Shown: piece by piece, positions 32,073 to 42,390 of the stretch
Position numbering within the stretch: position 1 is the first letter of the stretch
Layout of the letters: every line of letters begins with the position of its first letter
DNA from: Amyloporia xantha
Lineage: Eukaryota > Basidiomycota > Agaricomycetes > Polyporales > Adustoporiaceae
Direction: 5' to 3'
NCBI GenBank assembly: GCA_036971615.1
Contig: JAYKKR010000016.1
Location: 620,001-684,000, forward strand
Length of the DNA: 64,000 nucleotides
Made by a program: the position numbers and the translations under genes
Notes under the pieces: model-generated
Databases searched by the model: none
What the model was told of the DNA's origin: nothing
Seen by the model: only the letters and a program-made list of their open reading frames with translations

Positions 32073-32961
32073 ATGTTCACCAAGTTCACCGTTGCTTTTG
32101 TCGCTGCTGCCCTTGCCTTCGTGCAGGTCAACGCCGAGTCCCACACCGTCAGCTTCACCAACAAGTAAGCAATGTTGATCACACTACATGAGGGATAATG
32201 CTGACTCTAATTGCCTCAGCTGTGGATATGGCACGGTTCGTCGCCCAGGCGGTCAAGGTCCTCGTCGAGAATAACACTGACTTTCCTTCCAGCCGACATT
32301 GATTAGCCAGAACGGCGCCACGCTCTCCACTGGCGGTGCTTACACCGTCGACGGAACTCTCGAGGGAGCTATTGCGTGAGTTGAGCTCGCATATTGTTCC
32401 ATTGAATTCGGGCTTATGCAACGGCGCCATCTTCACAGATACCTTCAGACTGGTTAGCAGCTCTGTTATAGTATGCTCTGAATAAATGCACTGATGCGGC
32501 GAACCCCCTTTTATAGGCAGCTGTGGTACCAACGGCGAGGGCTGCACTCTCGTCGAGACGACGCTCCAGAACGGCTACAGCAGCTCCGACATCTCGCTCA
32601 TCTCGCCGTGAGTCTTACACTCGCATGGGACTAACAAGCGATTAACCGTAATGTACCCACAGCCACGCGTTCTCTGTCACTAGCGGCTTCAGCTACACTA
32701 ATGGCTGCGATGGTGCTGGTGCAGACTGTGAGTTTTCCTGAAGTCCTGTGCTTTTAGAGCAGGATCAATTGACATTCCCTTTTGCAGGCACTGACGCGAG
32801 CTGCCCGGATGCATTCCACGACCCGTCCCAGACCTCGGTGCAAGTCGGCTGCTCCGTTGACAACGTGCGTCCCGCTCCACATATTGGTTTCGGAAGTTGG
32901 CAGCTGACTCTGTTGCACGATTTTCTGACAGGTCGACCTCATAATCACCTTCTGCGACTAG
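32073..32961 (+). CDS. small secreted cysteine-rich protein, copy 2
   Basis: Eight exons: 32073..32164, 32220..32235, 32293..32375, 32439..32452, 32517..32607, 32663..32727, 32788..32864 and 32932..32961, giving 155 aa. Every exon has the same length as in copy 1. The signal peptide MFTKFTVAFVAAALAFVQVNA is cut before ESHTV. The eight cysteines are kept (CGYGT, SCGTNGEGC, YTNGCDGAGADC, ASCPDAF, VQVGC, ITFC). Most changes are conservative, for example the segment around STGGAYTVDG. Likely extracellular or wall-bound; molecular role unknown. Confidence 0.88.
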
Positions 32962-33408
32962 ATCGCAAAAAATGGGTCTCATGTCAGAGTGGGATCTTGA
33001 TTCGTAGTATTTGCGCAGCATTATTCTATTTAAAACAGCGATCTTGATAATATCATTGGACATTGCTACTCGATCGAGTGCTTGCGGAAGACCATAAAAC
33101 ACATGCCGATCGCTCGGGCAGATGCTAGTAATATGGTGCCTCCCAGCATCACTGAGTTATGAAGCAGTCGGTCTTGCGCATTTTTTTTGTCTCCATTTAT
33201 TGTCCGCGAGGGCATCGCTCTATGTAGACAGTAGGTACGGTATTTGCTACGTAGGTCTTGCGCATTAAGCCTCATCTGTCAGATGTTGATCGAGCTTGAA
33301 GAGAGGATATTCTAGGCAAACTGTTTCACATTCATTCCATGCAGTTGTAATGATTTCATACGAGACGTCTACAATGATCTTAGATAATTATGACCCGTAC
33401 CCACAGTA
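32962..33408. other. convergent 3' region, cassette 2
   Basis: 447 bp between the secreted-protein stop and the SDR stop, with a T-rich run near 33180. No gene is seen. Confidence 0.35.
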
Positions 33409-34549
33409 TCATCTAACTGAGGGGTTTACAGCCGTGTACCCGCCATCTATGATGATTTCCTGGCCGTTCGTGTAACATCCGGCGGGAGAAACGAGGTAGA
33501 TGACAGTTCCTGCCATCTCTTGCGCCCTGAACGACGAAATGTAGAGCGATCAGCAAGACTTCTCTACGGTTGCACGCAATGTACGCACGTTCCAGCCCTA
33601 TTTTCCGGTATAGGGACGATGCCCTTGCCAAGTCTGTCTACCGTCTCCGAGGAGATATTGGCCTCTGTCATCTCCGACTCGAAAATACCGGGGGCGACGC
33701 TGCAGACACGTACGGGTATCTTCTTCAGCGCGAGTTCGGTGGAGAAAATCTTTGTCAAGTGAGTGGCTGCCGCTTTCGTAGTGTTATACGCAAACTACAT
33801 GGAGGGGGCGCGGATCAATTGAGATCGGAGGGAGACGGAAAGCCGCACCGACCTGGTTCTGAGCAAGCTTAATGTTGCCGCTGATGCTGGTGATGTTGAT
33901 CACGGACGATGTGTACCCAGGGACATCCTCGCTCCCCTTGGCGAGCAAGCCGAGGAACGCAGTGGTGAGGAAGTGGACAGAGAATACATTGACGCTGAAT
34001 ACGTCGGCCCAATCTCCGAATGACGCACTGTCGAAAAGGGCACGACCCAGAGTTTCCGGGGTCTTGTGCTCAGGTGCATCCACGTTGTTGAAGAAAGGGG
34101 TCAGCGGGCCAATCTGCCCAGCACTGAGGCAGCGAATATTAGATGCGTCACCGCCGGAAGAAGAGGATCGACACTGACTTGTTGACGAGGATGTGCAGCT
34201 TTCCTTCTTTGGAGGCAATAAATTCCTGTCCCGCCAGAATACTCTTCTTGTCTGTCACGTCCATCACCAAGCTGGGCCAGTGCATCACGATCCGCGTTAA
34301 TACCTGTGTCTATATCGCACGAGGTCGGTGCACTCACGGAGTGATGGAGCCTTTCCCCTGATTCTCCTGTTCAAAATTGGCGACAGCCTTGTCTAATACC
34401 TCCTTGCGACGCCCAGTTATGTAAACCTTGGCCCCATTTACCGCCAGAGCCTCTGCGATCATCCAGCCGATCCCGGTCCCGCCACCGGTGACGAAGGCCA
34501 CTCGACCGTCGAGGTTGAAGATTTTGTCGAGGCGCAATGACTGGGACAT
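33409..34549 (-). CDS. short-chain dehydrogenase/reductase, copy 2
   Basis: Minus-strand exons 34338..34549, 34179..34271, 33853..34123, 33589..33794 and 33409..33526, giving 299 aa with exon lengths identical to copy 1. Cofactor motif TGGGTGIGWMIAEALA, the Ser in ITSISGNIKLAQNQ, YxxxK in FAYNTTKAAATHL, C terminus IIIDGGYTAVNPSVR. All catalytic elements are intact, so both copies are probably active; the substrate is unknown. It is divergent from the F-box gene and convergent with secreted protein 2. Confidence 0.9.
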
Positions 34550-35185
34550 GGTGGATAGATACAACTCCTGGTCAGTACACCAAAATGGGGTGCACAAGGC
34601 TGTTGCTTGTGCAGCATTGTCGCTTAAATTTCTGGGGTGTACGGCTGAGAGACGGCTTTCCTGAGTCAACCGGGAACCCTGCGCTCGGTCCGATCGACTG
34701 GGAGTGGTACTGCCGTGGTAAAGAGGCACGATTAGGCGCCTATTCGTACATCGATACTCCAACTTCCAAATTGATTCTAGCACTTCTGGTACGCCTCATG
34801 TTCCGTCGTCATCCAGCCATCGGGAAGTAGAAGTAATATTCACAGGTAAGAGACATACATACGCATCTAATTATGTGCAAGCGCGGCCAAAGCATGGCGA
34901 ATTGATTACTTCGGATAAGCCTTGATGTCGCCAGTCGCCTCACTTCTCTCTGAGTCTGACCGCATCGTGGCCTGCCAGTGTATCGCCTCTGTCCAAAACC
35001 CGACCTTATAAACTCTGTGCTTTTACCGAACACACTTACTTGGTCTACTCAATCTGCCTTGATATAACGCAACTTGAATCTGTCCTTGCCGTGTCTGGGA
35101 ACCGGATAGTGAGAGGCATTGGTACGTATCGTGCATGATCTATCCACCAATTCAATCGCTGAGCGATCCTTGCCAGATATTGTCA
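34550..35185. promoter_or_regulatory. divergent promoter of SDR copy 2 and the F-box gene
   Basis: 636 bp between two outward-facing starts. TATAAA at 35007-35012 lies 174 bp before the F-box start and is a reasonable core promoter candidate. No gene is supported within. Confidence 0.4.
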
Positions 35186-36721
35186 ATGGATTCTGACATC
35201 GCCGTGCCCCGATCCAACGCCAGCCCAGCCGTACCTATCGGCCGTGTATCAGATGATGTCTTGCACGACATCTTCCTACTAGTCGTCTTGCAATCTGAGT
35301 ATCTGTCCAAAGAGCTGCTCCAAACCGGCACTAGCTGGCTTGCCATTACCCATGCCTGCGCCCACTGGCGTGAATTGGCTCTAGTATCTCCGCAGCTCTG
35401 GACCTGGATTCAGCTCTCCTCGCTATGGGACACCCTGATGATGGAGGCCTTCTTTCGTCGAGCTGGGTCCAATCTCGTTTCTCTCAAGTACATGGCAAGC
35501 GGAGACTACCTCTATCCCAATGCTAGGCCCCTGGGAGAATTTATCAATACCCATAGCTTTCGTCTCGCAGAGTTGTCCCTCTTGAATCTGTCTCACGAGG
35601 AGGCGCACACCATCCTTCCAATTCTACAGGCCCCCGCGCTGCGCTTACGGAGCTTGGAGATAGATTTAAATCCAGCTGTCAGTGTCAGTGTATCTTCTGT
35701 CTTTTCTGGCCAACTGCCGTCTCTTCGCCTATTCCGCACGAACGGACTAACTTCAGCCTTGCCTGCCTCTGCAAGCCTAAAGGAACTATTCCTTACTGGC
35801 AATTTTGCGCACCCACGGGACGAGCTTTTTCAGTTATTGAGCATGATGACATCTTTGGAGGTACTTCATTTGGACACCGGCCGTCTCCACACCCGCAGTC
35901 ATCAGCGACCTGCAGATGTCCCTCCTGCACATCTCCCGCAACTGAAGGAACTCACACTCTTCAGCCTCAACAATAATAACTCTCGCGATATCCTCCAATC
36001 TTTCTCTTTTCCCCCCACGGTAACGATGCATCTCGTCTTTCGCGGATTTGATGCCACACGATCACTGCAACTACACGATATCTCTCCTTCATTACGACAG
36101 CTCCTTTCCGGCGTAGACGATGCCACTTTGACATTGCCCGGTATCAGTCCACTAGTTGATCACACTGTGATGATCGAATCAACAGTCCCCAACTTCACCG
36201 CTGAGTGGCGTTGGGACTCGTCTCGTTCGGAAGTGACAGAGGCAGATGCGCTCCAATTTATGGCGTTCAAGGTGCTGTCCTTCCCAGCATTACGACGCCT
36301 CGTCGCCCGGTGTAACTCACACGAGTTACACGGTACCCATTGGGAGTATGTTCTCGGCGACCTGTCGGACCTGATCACGTTGGACATCGATGTTTGCGAA
36401 TTTACGCTGCGCAGTTTGTGTGCTGCTTTACATCCCCGGGCGATCGTACTGCGCCGGGCTCGGGGCCTTCTCTGTCCGCAATTGAAACACTTGCGCATCG
36501 CGCGTTTCGACGGTTCGCTCAATGGCCTCCTCGACATCGTTGTCCTATTGGCAGCGCGAGAAGGTGCAGGAGCGAGGCTCGCATCCTTCGAAATCAACAT
36601 ATACTCCCAAGTGAAGCTCCCGTCATATACCCGTGACTTGCTGGACTCAATTGCGGAGGAATCGTCTGTGTGTTATCGTGATGGTACGTCCCTCGAAGCA
36701 AGGCTGCAGCTCTGTTTCTAA
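35186..36721 (+). CDS. F-box / leucine-rich-repeat-like protein, intronless
   Basis: A single uninterrupted frame of 511 aa from Met 35186 (an in-frame Met at 35135 would add 17). Near residues 18-70 is a basidiomycete F-box: VPIGRVSDDVLHDIFLLVVL, then SWLAITHACAHWRELALVSP and QLWTWIQL. The rest consists of short leucine-rich units typical of these proteins (LAELSLLNL, LRSLEIDL, LEVLHLDTG, LKELTLFSL). F-box proteins bind Skp1 in SCF ubiquitin ligases and select targets; agaricomycetes have hundreds of them. No target can be predicted. It is the intact partner of the relic at 30950..31245. Confidence 0.85.
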   Translation: MDSDIAVPRSNASPAVPIGRVSDDVLHDIFLLVVLQSEYLSKELLQTGTSWLAITHACAHWRELALVSPQLWTWIQLSSLWDTLMMEAFFRRAGSNLVSLKYMASGDYLYPNARPLGEFINTHSFRLAELSLLNLSHEEAHTILPILQAPALRLRSLEIDLNPAVSVSVSSVFSGQLPSLRLFRTNGLTSALPASASLKELFLTGNFAHPRDELFQLLSMMTSLEVLHLDTGRLHTRSHQRPADVPPAHLPQLKELTLFSLNNNNSRDILQSFSFPPTVTMHLVFRGFDATRSLQLHDISPSLRQLLSGVDDATLTLPGISPLVDHTVMIESTVPNFTAEWRWDSSRSEVTEADALQFMAFKVLSFPALRRLVARCNSHELHGTHWEYVLGDLSDLITLDIDVCEFTLRSLCAALHPRAIVLRRARGLLCPQLKHLRIARFDGSLNGLLDIVVLLAAREGAGARLASFEINIYSQVKLPSYTRDLLDSIAEESSVCYRDGTSLEARLQLCF

Positions 36722-38459
36722 TCGTAGGCGCAGAGCACACGTCTCTTTAGAATTCATTTGGTGGTGCATTTAAGAGTCGAAGTGATAATGCTACTTCTTT
36801 CCAGCTGGATCGTACAGAACGATATGCGTGTCCATGAGCCGAGCAGATATTGTTCGTTGCGGGCGAATGTGAGAACAGTGACTGAGAGTCACCGATGAGG
36901 AAATTCAAGGCACGAGATAAAGCAGACAGTGCAGTGGCAAAGGTTGACGGTGTGAACAGTTTACTTGCAGTCAATTTGTAGTCCGCTACGCATTGCGTTG
37001 CGGTCAGTTGGCAGATAAGGAGCCAAACCACTGTCCTTCAGCATTCTTGAGGACCGACCTGGTAGTGTTTCCATTGATCCATCCATTTGATACCTTCACC
37101 TACTTCCGGGATTGTAAGGATCCAATGCTCTATTACGCTGATTACTCCCATACGCCCGAGGCTGTTAAAGCCGTCTGTGTTAGGAAGCTGCTGCACGAAG
37201 AGAGATGCGAAGAGTCAGGGTGGCGACACTCCGCGCGTGCATGGTAAGGGCGAATCCACCATTCGAGGCCACGTACCGTAATTCACGACCGCATATACAG
37301 CGACGATAGGATGAGCGCGTTATCTATTACGACTGAGTACGACGATTGGACTTCGGAAGATATCACATCTGAGCGGTGGCCGCGACACTGGCACGAAGTC
37401 CCTGGGACGCTGGAATCTTCAATTCGAACCGTCAAGTCACGGATCTAGCATCGATAGCGCGGCGGCATTATAGTACAGAAATAGCACCACGAGATTATAA
37501 GACAGAGAGGAGGATGGAGACACACACTGTGCTTCCAGGAATCCACGCCGAGTCATCAGGTGCCAGTTAAGAAGACGGTCCGCGGGACGCGAGTGATACA
37601 AATAGACGGAAACACGTCCCGCCCTCTTAGCATTCATCCACGACCATAGACCACCCGCCGCTGGCTTCCGAGTCGATGCACGAGCAGATTCACAAGTAAC
37701 TGTCAGTCCACTGAACAAGTCTCGCGGAGTCACACCCTCGACCAGCGTCTAATTCAACCATTGCCTTATTTAGTAACCTTGTATTTTCAATCATATTCCT
37801 GGCCATGAAGGAATACTGAGGCAAGTAATGTATAATATTCTGTGTACCACATATCAATCTGATGCTTTCAAAGTAAGACAGGATCCAGAAGTGTCACCAT
37901 TTGCAATTCCGGAGTAGTAGCCATGTCCCTGCTTGTGATCACATGATCAATTGAGGTAAGGTCCTGCTACATTTCACTCGCATGTAATGCTCATTCGTAG
38001 TGAAACAGATATATTTCTGAAATTCACAGTCATCATTATGGTAATCAGGCTGATTAAAATGATACTGGTGACAACTGAATGAGATGTCTGAACAAGCCCA
38101 CTAGAGGTGATAAAGGAAGCCTCAAATTTTGCATAGCAATTTTTTGCTTATCATTTTATTCCATTGCTGCCAACACTTAGTTGAGATGGGGAATTTTATT
38201 GATATTGATGCATTCTAACTCATTATCAATGATATTCACCACTTCAATTTTGGTGTGTTAGTCATGTGATCAACATGAAAGCACAATCTGCCATGCTGAG
38301 TGGAGACTTGCTCAATTATTTCTAGTGGCTTGTTCGCACGTCTCATCCAGACTTCTCTATAGTAAGTTTTTCTTATTCTTTTCTCTCTTTCTATTCATTT
38401 CTCATTAATCTAGCTGCACTTTCCTATGATCAATATATACTTTCTAGCAATTTGTTGTC
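36722..38459. other. gene-free stretch turning AT-rich
   Basis: About 1.7 kb without a supported gene. From about 37740 to 38459 the base composition becomes clearly AT-rich, with long A/T runs, unlike the coding-dense surroundings. Related motifs TGATCACATGATCA (about 37937) and GTCATGTGATCAACATG (about 38262) occur in it. The last part must include the promoter of the chromodomain gene. Confidence 0.45.
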
Positions 38460-39945
38460 ATGGTCCGCACTACCCGTAGTCATGTACCTAACAAAGGCAC
38501 AGGGAGACACTGGCACACTCGATCTTTGGGTGTGGTCACAGCTGCCTCTAGACCTTGTGGCCCTCTAACACAAGGTAAAATCACACCTCGCCCAAGATTC
38601 ATCACAATTGATGGGCAGAGGCTCATGGTATCTGTCATAATTGATACCCTATTCTATTTCATGGCTGAGCGACACCACATCTTTGAACGTCGTATTGCGC
38701 AGGAACCGAGGCCATGGACGAACGACACAATTCTTGCCACTTATCCCTTCACTAATGTGTTCCGCATCTATGATCGAACAACGCAGTATATCCTACGACA
38801 CGTCATCCGAGAAGGAAACCAAGACTTTCACGAAAGATGCTTCCGCATCATCCTATTCCGCTTGTTTAACAAACCCGAGACGTGGACGCTCCTTAAGTCT
38901 CGTATCGGTAACATAACGTGGCGAGATTACGACGTCACAAAATACGAAAGAGTTCTACTCGCCGCGGAGCAACCACTGTACCACAATGCGTACATTATTC
39001 CGGCTCCTGCGCTTGGTGCGCGGACTAATGCCTCCAATCACCTGCGTCTCATCCAATTAATGATGGAAGAGAACTTGCCTGCACAATTATTACGATATCG
39101 TCACCTCAAAGATGCTCACGGTTGGCTCAGCCTCTTTCCCAGCATGGGAGATTTTACGAGTCTCCAGTACGTTTGAGACGTCCTTTACCGGTCTGTTGTG
39201 TAACCCGCTCACCTGGCTCATCAAATGTTACAGGCTTCTTCTAGACCTCAATATGCTGCCTGAATTCGGATTCAGTGAGGACGAGTGGGTGGCACTCGGA
39301 CCGGGCTCCCTCGAATGCGTCCGCAAAATATTTGGACCCGCTGTGCGTGGGCGCGAATACGAAGCGTTTCGATATATTCATTCGACGCAACACGAGCACT
39401 TTGCTCGCCTAGGGATCTATCCGGACCGCATCCCGCGACTTTGTGAAGGCCGTTGCGCAGGTGTAACGATGGTCGATCTCGAACACGCGTTATGCGAATG
39501 CGAAAAATACTCCCGCGCGCGGCACCCCGCAATCACTGGCAAGAGGTGGAAGGTCGCCAAGCACGCGTTTATTCCGGACAAGCGGTGTCCGACTGCGGAT
39601 CTACCTGAGCACTGGAAGAAATCCAGCCGCTCCGGCACGACGCTGCCTCGCCCTCCTCCAGTAGATTCGGACGATTCTCAGTCTTCATATGAAGTATCCC
39701 ATATTGTCGCAGAAAAGGGGGCGAGCTCATACCTCGTCCGCTGGGCCGGATATGGGCCCGACGACGATACTTGGCAACACGAGAAGGACCTCGCGGATGG
39801 CGCTGGTGCCGTTTTGAGCGAATGGCAGTCCGCCAAAAAGAGGATATGGAAAAGGGTTGCCGAATTTCAGGCGATGGGTGACCATTATCGGAGGAAATTA
39901 CCGAAGACTATGGTTGAGGTGAAAGGTAATAAATATAAATGGTAA
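38460..39945 (+). CDS. chromodomain protein with DNA-base-hypermodification-type helical domain
   Basis: Two exons, 38460..39166 and 39234..39945, give 472 aa. After a basic N terminus (MVRTTRSHVPNK) comes a helical domain of about 300 residues. It carries FMAERHHIFERRI, PRPWTNDTILATYPFTNVFR, FRLFNKPETW, GPGSLECVRKIFG and VDLEHALCECEKYSR. I recognise this pattern as the 5-hmdU-DNA-kinase helical / alpha-glutamyl-putrescinyl-thymine pyrophosphorylase group predicted by comparative genomics to act on modified bases in DNA. Residues about 395-445 are a chromodomain: YEVSHIVAEKGASSYLVRWA, then GYGPDDDTWQ. A chromodomain would bind methylated histone tails or similar marks. The combination suggests a factor targeting chromatin to read or alter modified DNA bases. 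No kinase P-loop is seen. Family call is from memory; activity is inference. Confidence 0.75.
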
Positions 39946-40645
39946 ATGTTCAGACTTCCTTGTTACCAAAGTTGCGCGTCTTGTACCTGCTGTCATTGCT
40001 TGCTTGTTTTCGTTTATCTAGACTACCCCGTGGAGTACGGCGGATACTGCTCTCTTGTCGAAAGATTTGTCGCTATTTGAATACGTATTGCCCTGCATTT
40101 TGCTGAACTTCTATCTCCATAGTACATACCCAATTTCACTGTATATATCATCATTCCGCCGACGCGCACATTAATGTATATAGCACTTCCCAGTAGTCGA
40201 CTACTTTCACTGCCAATGGAACAACGTTTGCATATGTAATAAAAGAATGTGTTGATCAATCCTCACCTAATCAACGATGCTTATATCTAGATATGAAGAA
40301 CGAACGAGATGCTATAGGAGAGAGTAATTTCTGCACACCGCCCAGCCCGTGGAGAGGTACAGAGGACTCAGGACGTTGAAGACAGCCCGCTCTGAGCGTC
40401 TGTATGATCGACAACTCTGATTCCCGCGTCCCGTGCACGTGCACCGTACTTTGTCCTATATTGAGCCACACTTCTCGCCACAGTGCCTTTCCGAAGTACC
40501 TGTAGCATAGTGAAACCCACCCCTTGTCCTACGCTATCTCAGCCATATTCAAATCAAGACCTGATACACCACTGGTCGACTCCTCGAAACATTCAGCGAC
40601 CTTTTGAGTTATCATTCACGTTGCCGTTACGCCACACCGGAGGTC
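39946..40645. other. intergenic between the chromodomain gene and CDK7
   Basis: 700 bp. The first half is AT-rich like the region before the chromodomain gene. No supported gene, RNA or repeat. Confidence 0.4.
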
Positions 40646-42160
40646 ATGGACGCAGTCGAGAAAGCGAATCTTGAAAGGCAGAAGCGATGGTCTGCAATTT
40701 TTACTTCTTCACGGTTGGGAATAACTTGAACTTGATGTAGGGCCAAGGAATCCAAAGTTGGTGAGGGTACATATGCCGTCGTCTACCGAGGTAGGTGTGC
40801 AATGTTCGCTCCGAGTTATTACGACCAGCGAACATTTCACTTTCAGGGCGCGAAGTGTCTACAGGAAGAAGAGTCGCCATCAAGAAAATCAAGGTGGGAC
40901 AATTCAAAGATGGTTTGGATATGTCTGCTATCCGCGAAGTCAAGTACCTTCGCGAACTTAAACATCAGAACGTCATTGAAGTGAGTGCTTTCTGGATACC
41001 TCACTTCCATAGCTCAATTAGCCTTTATAGCTGTTGGACGTCTTCTCGTCTAAGAAGAACCTCAATCTTGTACTCGAATTCTTGGACACTGACCTTGAGC
41101 TCGTCATCAAGGACCGGTCGCTAGTGTTTCTTCCAGCCGACATTAAGAGCTGGATGGCGATGATGTTCCGTGGACTGGAATTTTGCCACCGGAATTTCAT
41201 CTTGCACAGGGTTTGTGCCTGTCTTGCAGCTGTTGAATCGTCGCTCAAAACTCTCGGGATTTATTTACAGGATCTGAAGCCCAACAACTTGCTCATCGCA
41301 TCTGACGGCCAGCTGAAACTTGCCGATTTCGGTCTTGCGCGGGACTTCGCAGATCCCGGGTACAAAATGACTTGCCAAGTCATTACACGGTCTGTCTTGC
41401 ATTCATACAAATTGAATGCCGAGCCCTGAAACTTGCTGTTTAGGTGGTATCGTCCTCCCGAACTCCTCTTCGGCTGCAGGTATTACAGCACCGCCGTAGA
41501 CATTTGGTCTGTGGGGTGCATATTTGCAGAGCTCATGCTGCGCATACCATATCTCCCAGGCGAAAGTGACATGGACCAATTAAAAACCATCTTCCGGGCA
41601 CTGGGCACACCCACGGAAGATGACTGGCCGGTAAGTGACGGGCCTCCCTGTTTCTTACGGACGAAAGGCTGATTGGCTTCATCGTTGCTAGGGCCACACA
41701 AAACTGCCAGACTACGTACCAGTTGGCCAATTCGTCAGGACGCCGTTGCGGGACCTGTTCACGGCCGCAACTGCGGACTGCCTCAATATTCTTGGAAAAT
41801 GCCTGATCTACGAGCCTCGGCGACGGATCAGCGCAAGGGATGTAAGTCATGGATAATCATAATTACATCATGTTATCCTCATCTCACCGTCTGTACCAAT
41901 ACCAGGCCCTCAGCCATCCTTACTTCACCACCCTTCCATATCCATCCCATCCCTCAAAATTGCCTAAGCCGGCAATGAAAACAACCTCATCTCTCCCTCT
42001 TGAAGAAGTCGACGGGAATGTTGAGGCTAGTGGTTCTGGCCCTGGTGTCAAGGCCAATCCACCAAACAAACTCAAACGCAAGCTCTCATCTGACGAGCTT
42101 AGCAGCAGGTCCATTGCCCGCAGATTGGACTTCTCACAGCATCGACCGGCACCATCATAG
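40646..42160 (+). CDS. KIN28: CDK7/Kin28-type cyclin-dependent kinase of TFIIH
   Basis: Eight exons: 40646..40689, 40741..40790, 40847..40980, 41031..41210, 41271..41389, 41444..41630, 41692..41841 and 41906..42160, giving 372 aa. Kinase motifs in order: [12 protein letters not shown] (Gly loop), [20 protein letters not shown] (Lys and the alpha-C helix), [18 protein letters not shown], and T-loop [20 protein letters not shown], the CDK7 version of the activation segment. [20 protein letters not shown] is also CDK7-like. As part of TFIIH it phosphorylates Ser5 of the RNA polymerase II tail and can act as a CDK-activating kinase. The C-terminal tail of about 65 residues is basic and Ser-rich. 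All junctions keep frame. Confidence 0.93.
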
Positions 42161-42390
42161 TTACCACCGGTCTGAAATGACACGCAAAAGGAGGAATGCA
42201 GTGTGCATCCACTCCCAGTTCTTTCAATTTACATCCCAGGTAGCTAGAGCGGACTAATATGTACGAGTATACAATGGACCCGTGTAAAATAGCAGACTAA
42301 ATGTAATATGTTCTTGTGCGAAGGCCACGAACTGTACTGCGCAAGGCACAAGAAAGCAGCAGACTTCAAACAATATCAAGAAAACCGTGG

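Larger units (their letters stand above)
31440..36721. repeat. tandem cassette copy 2 (secreted protein, SDR, F-box gene)
   Basis: Second copy of the duplication, same gene order and strands as 27440..31245, but with a complete F-box gene. Limits are approximate. Confidence 0.75.
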
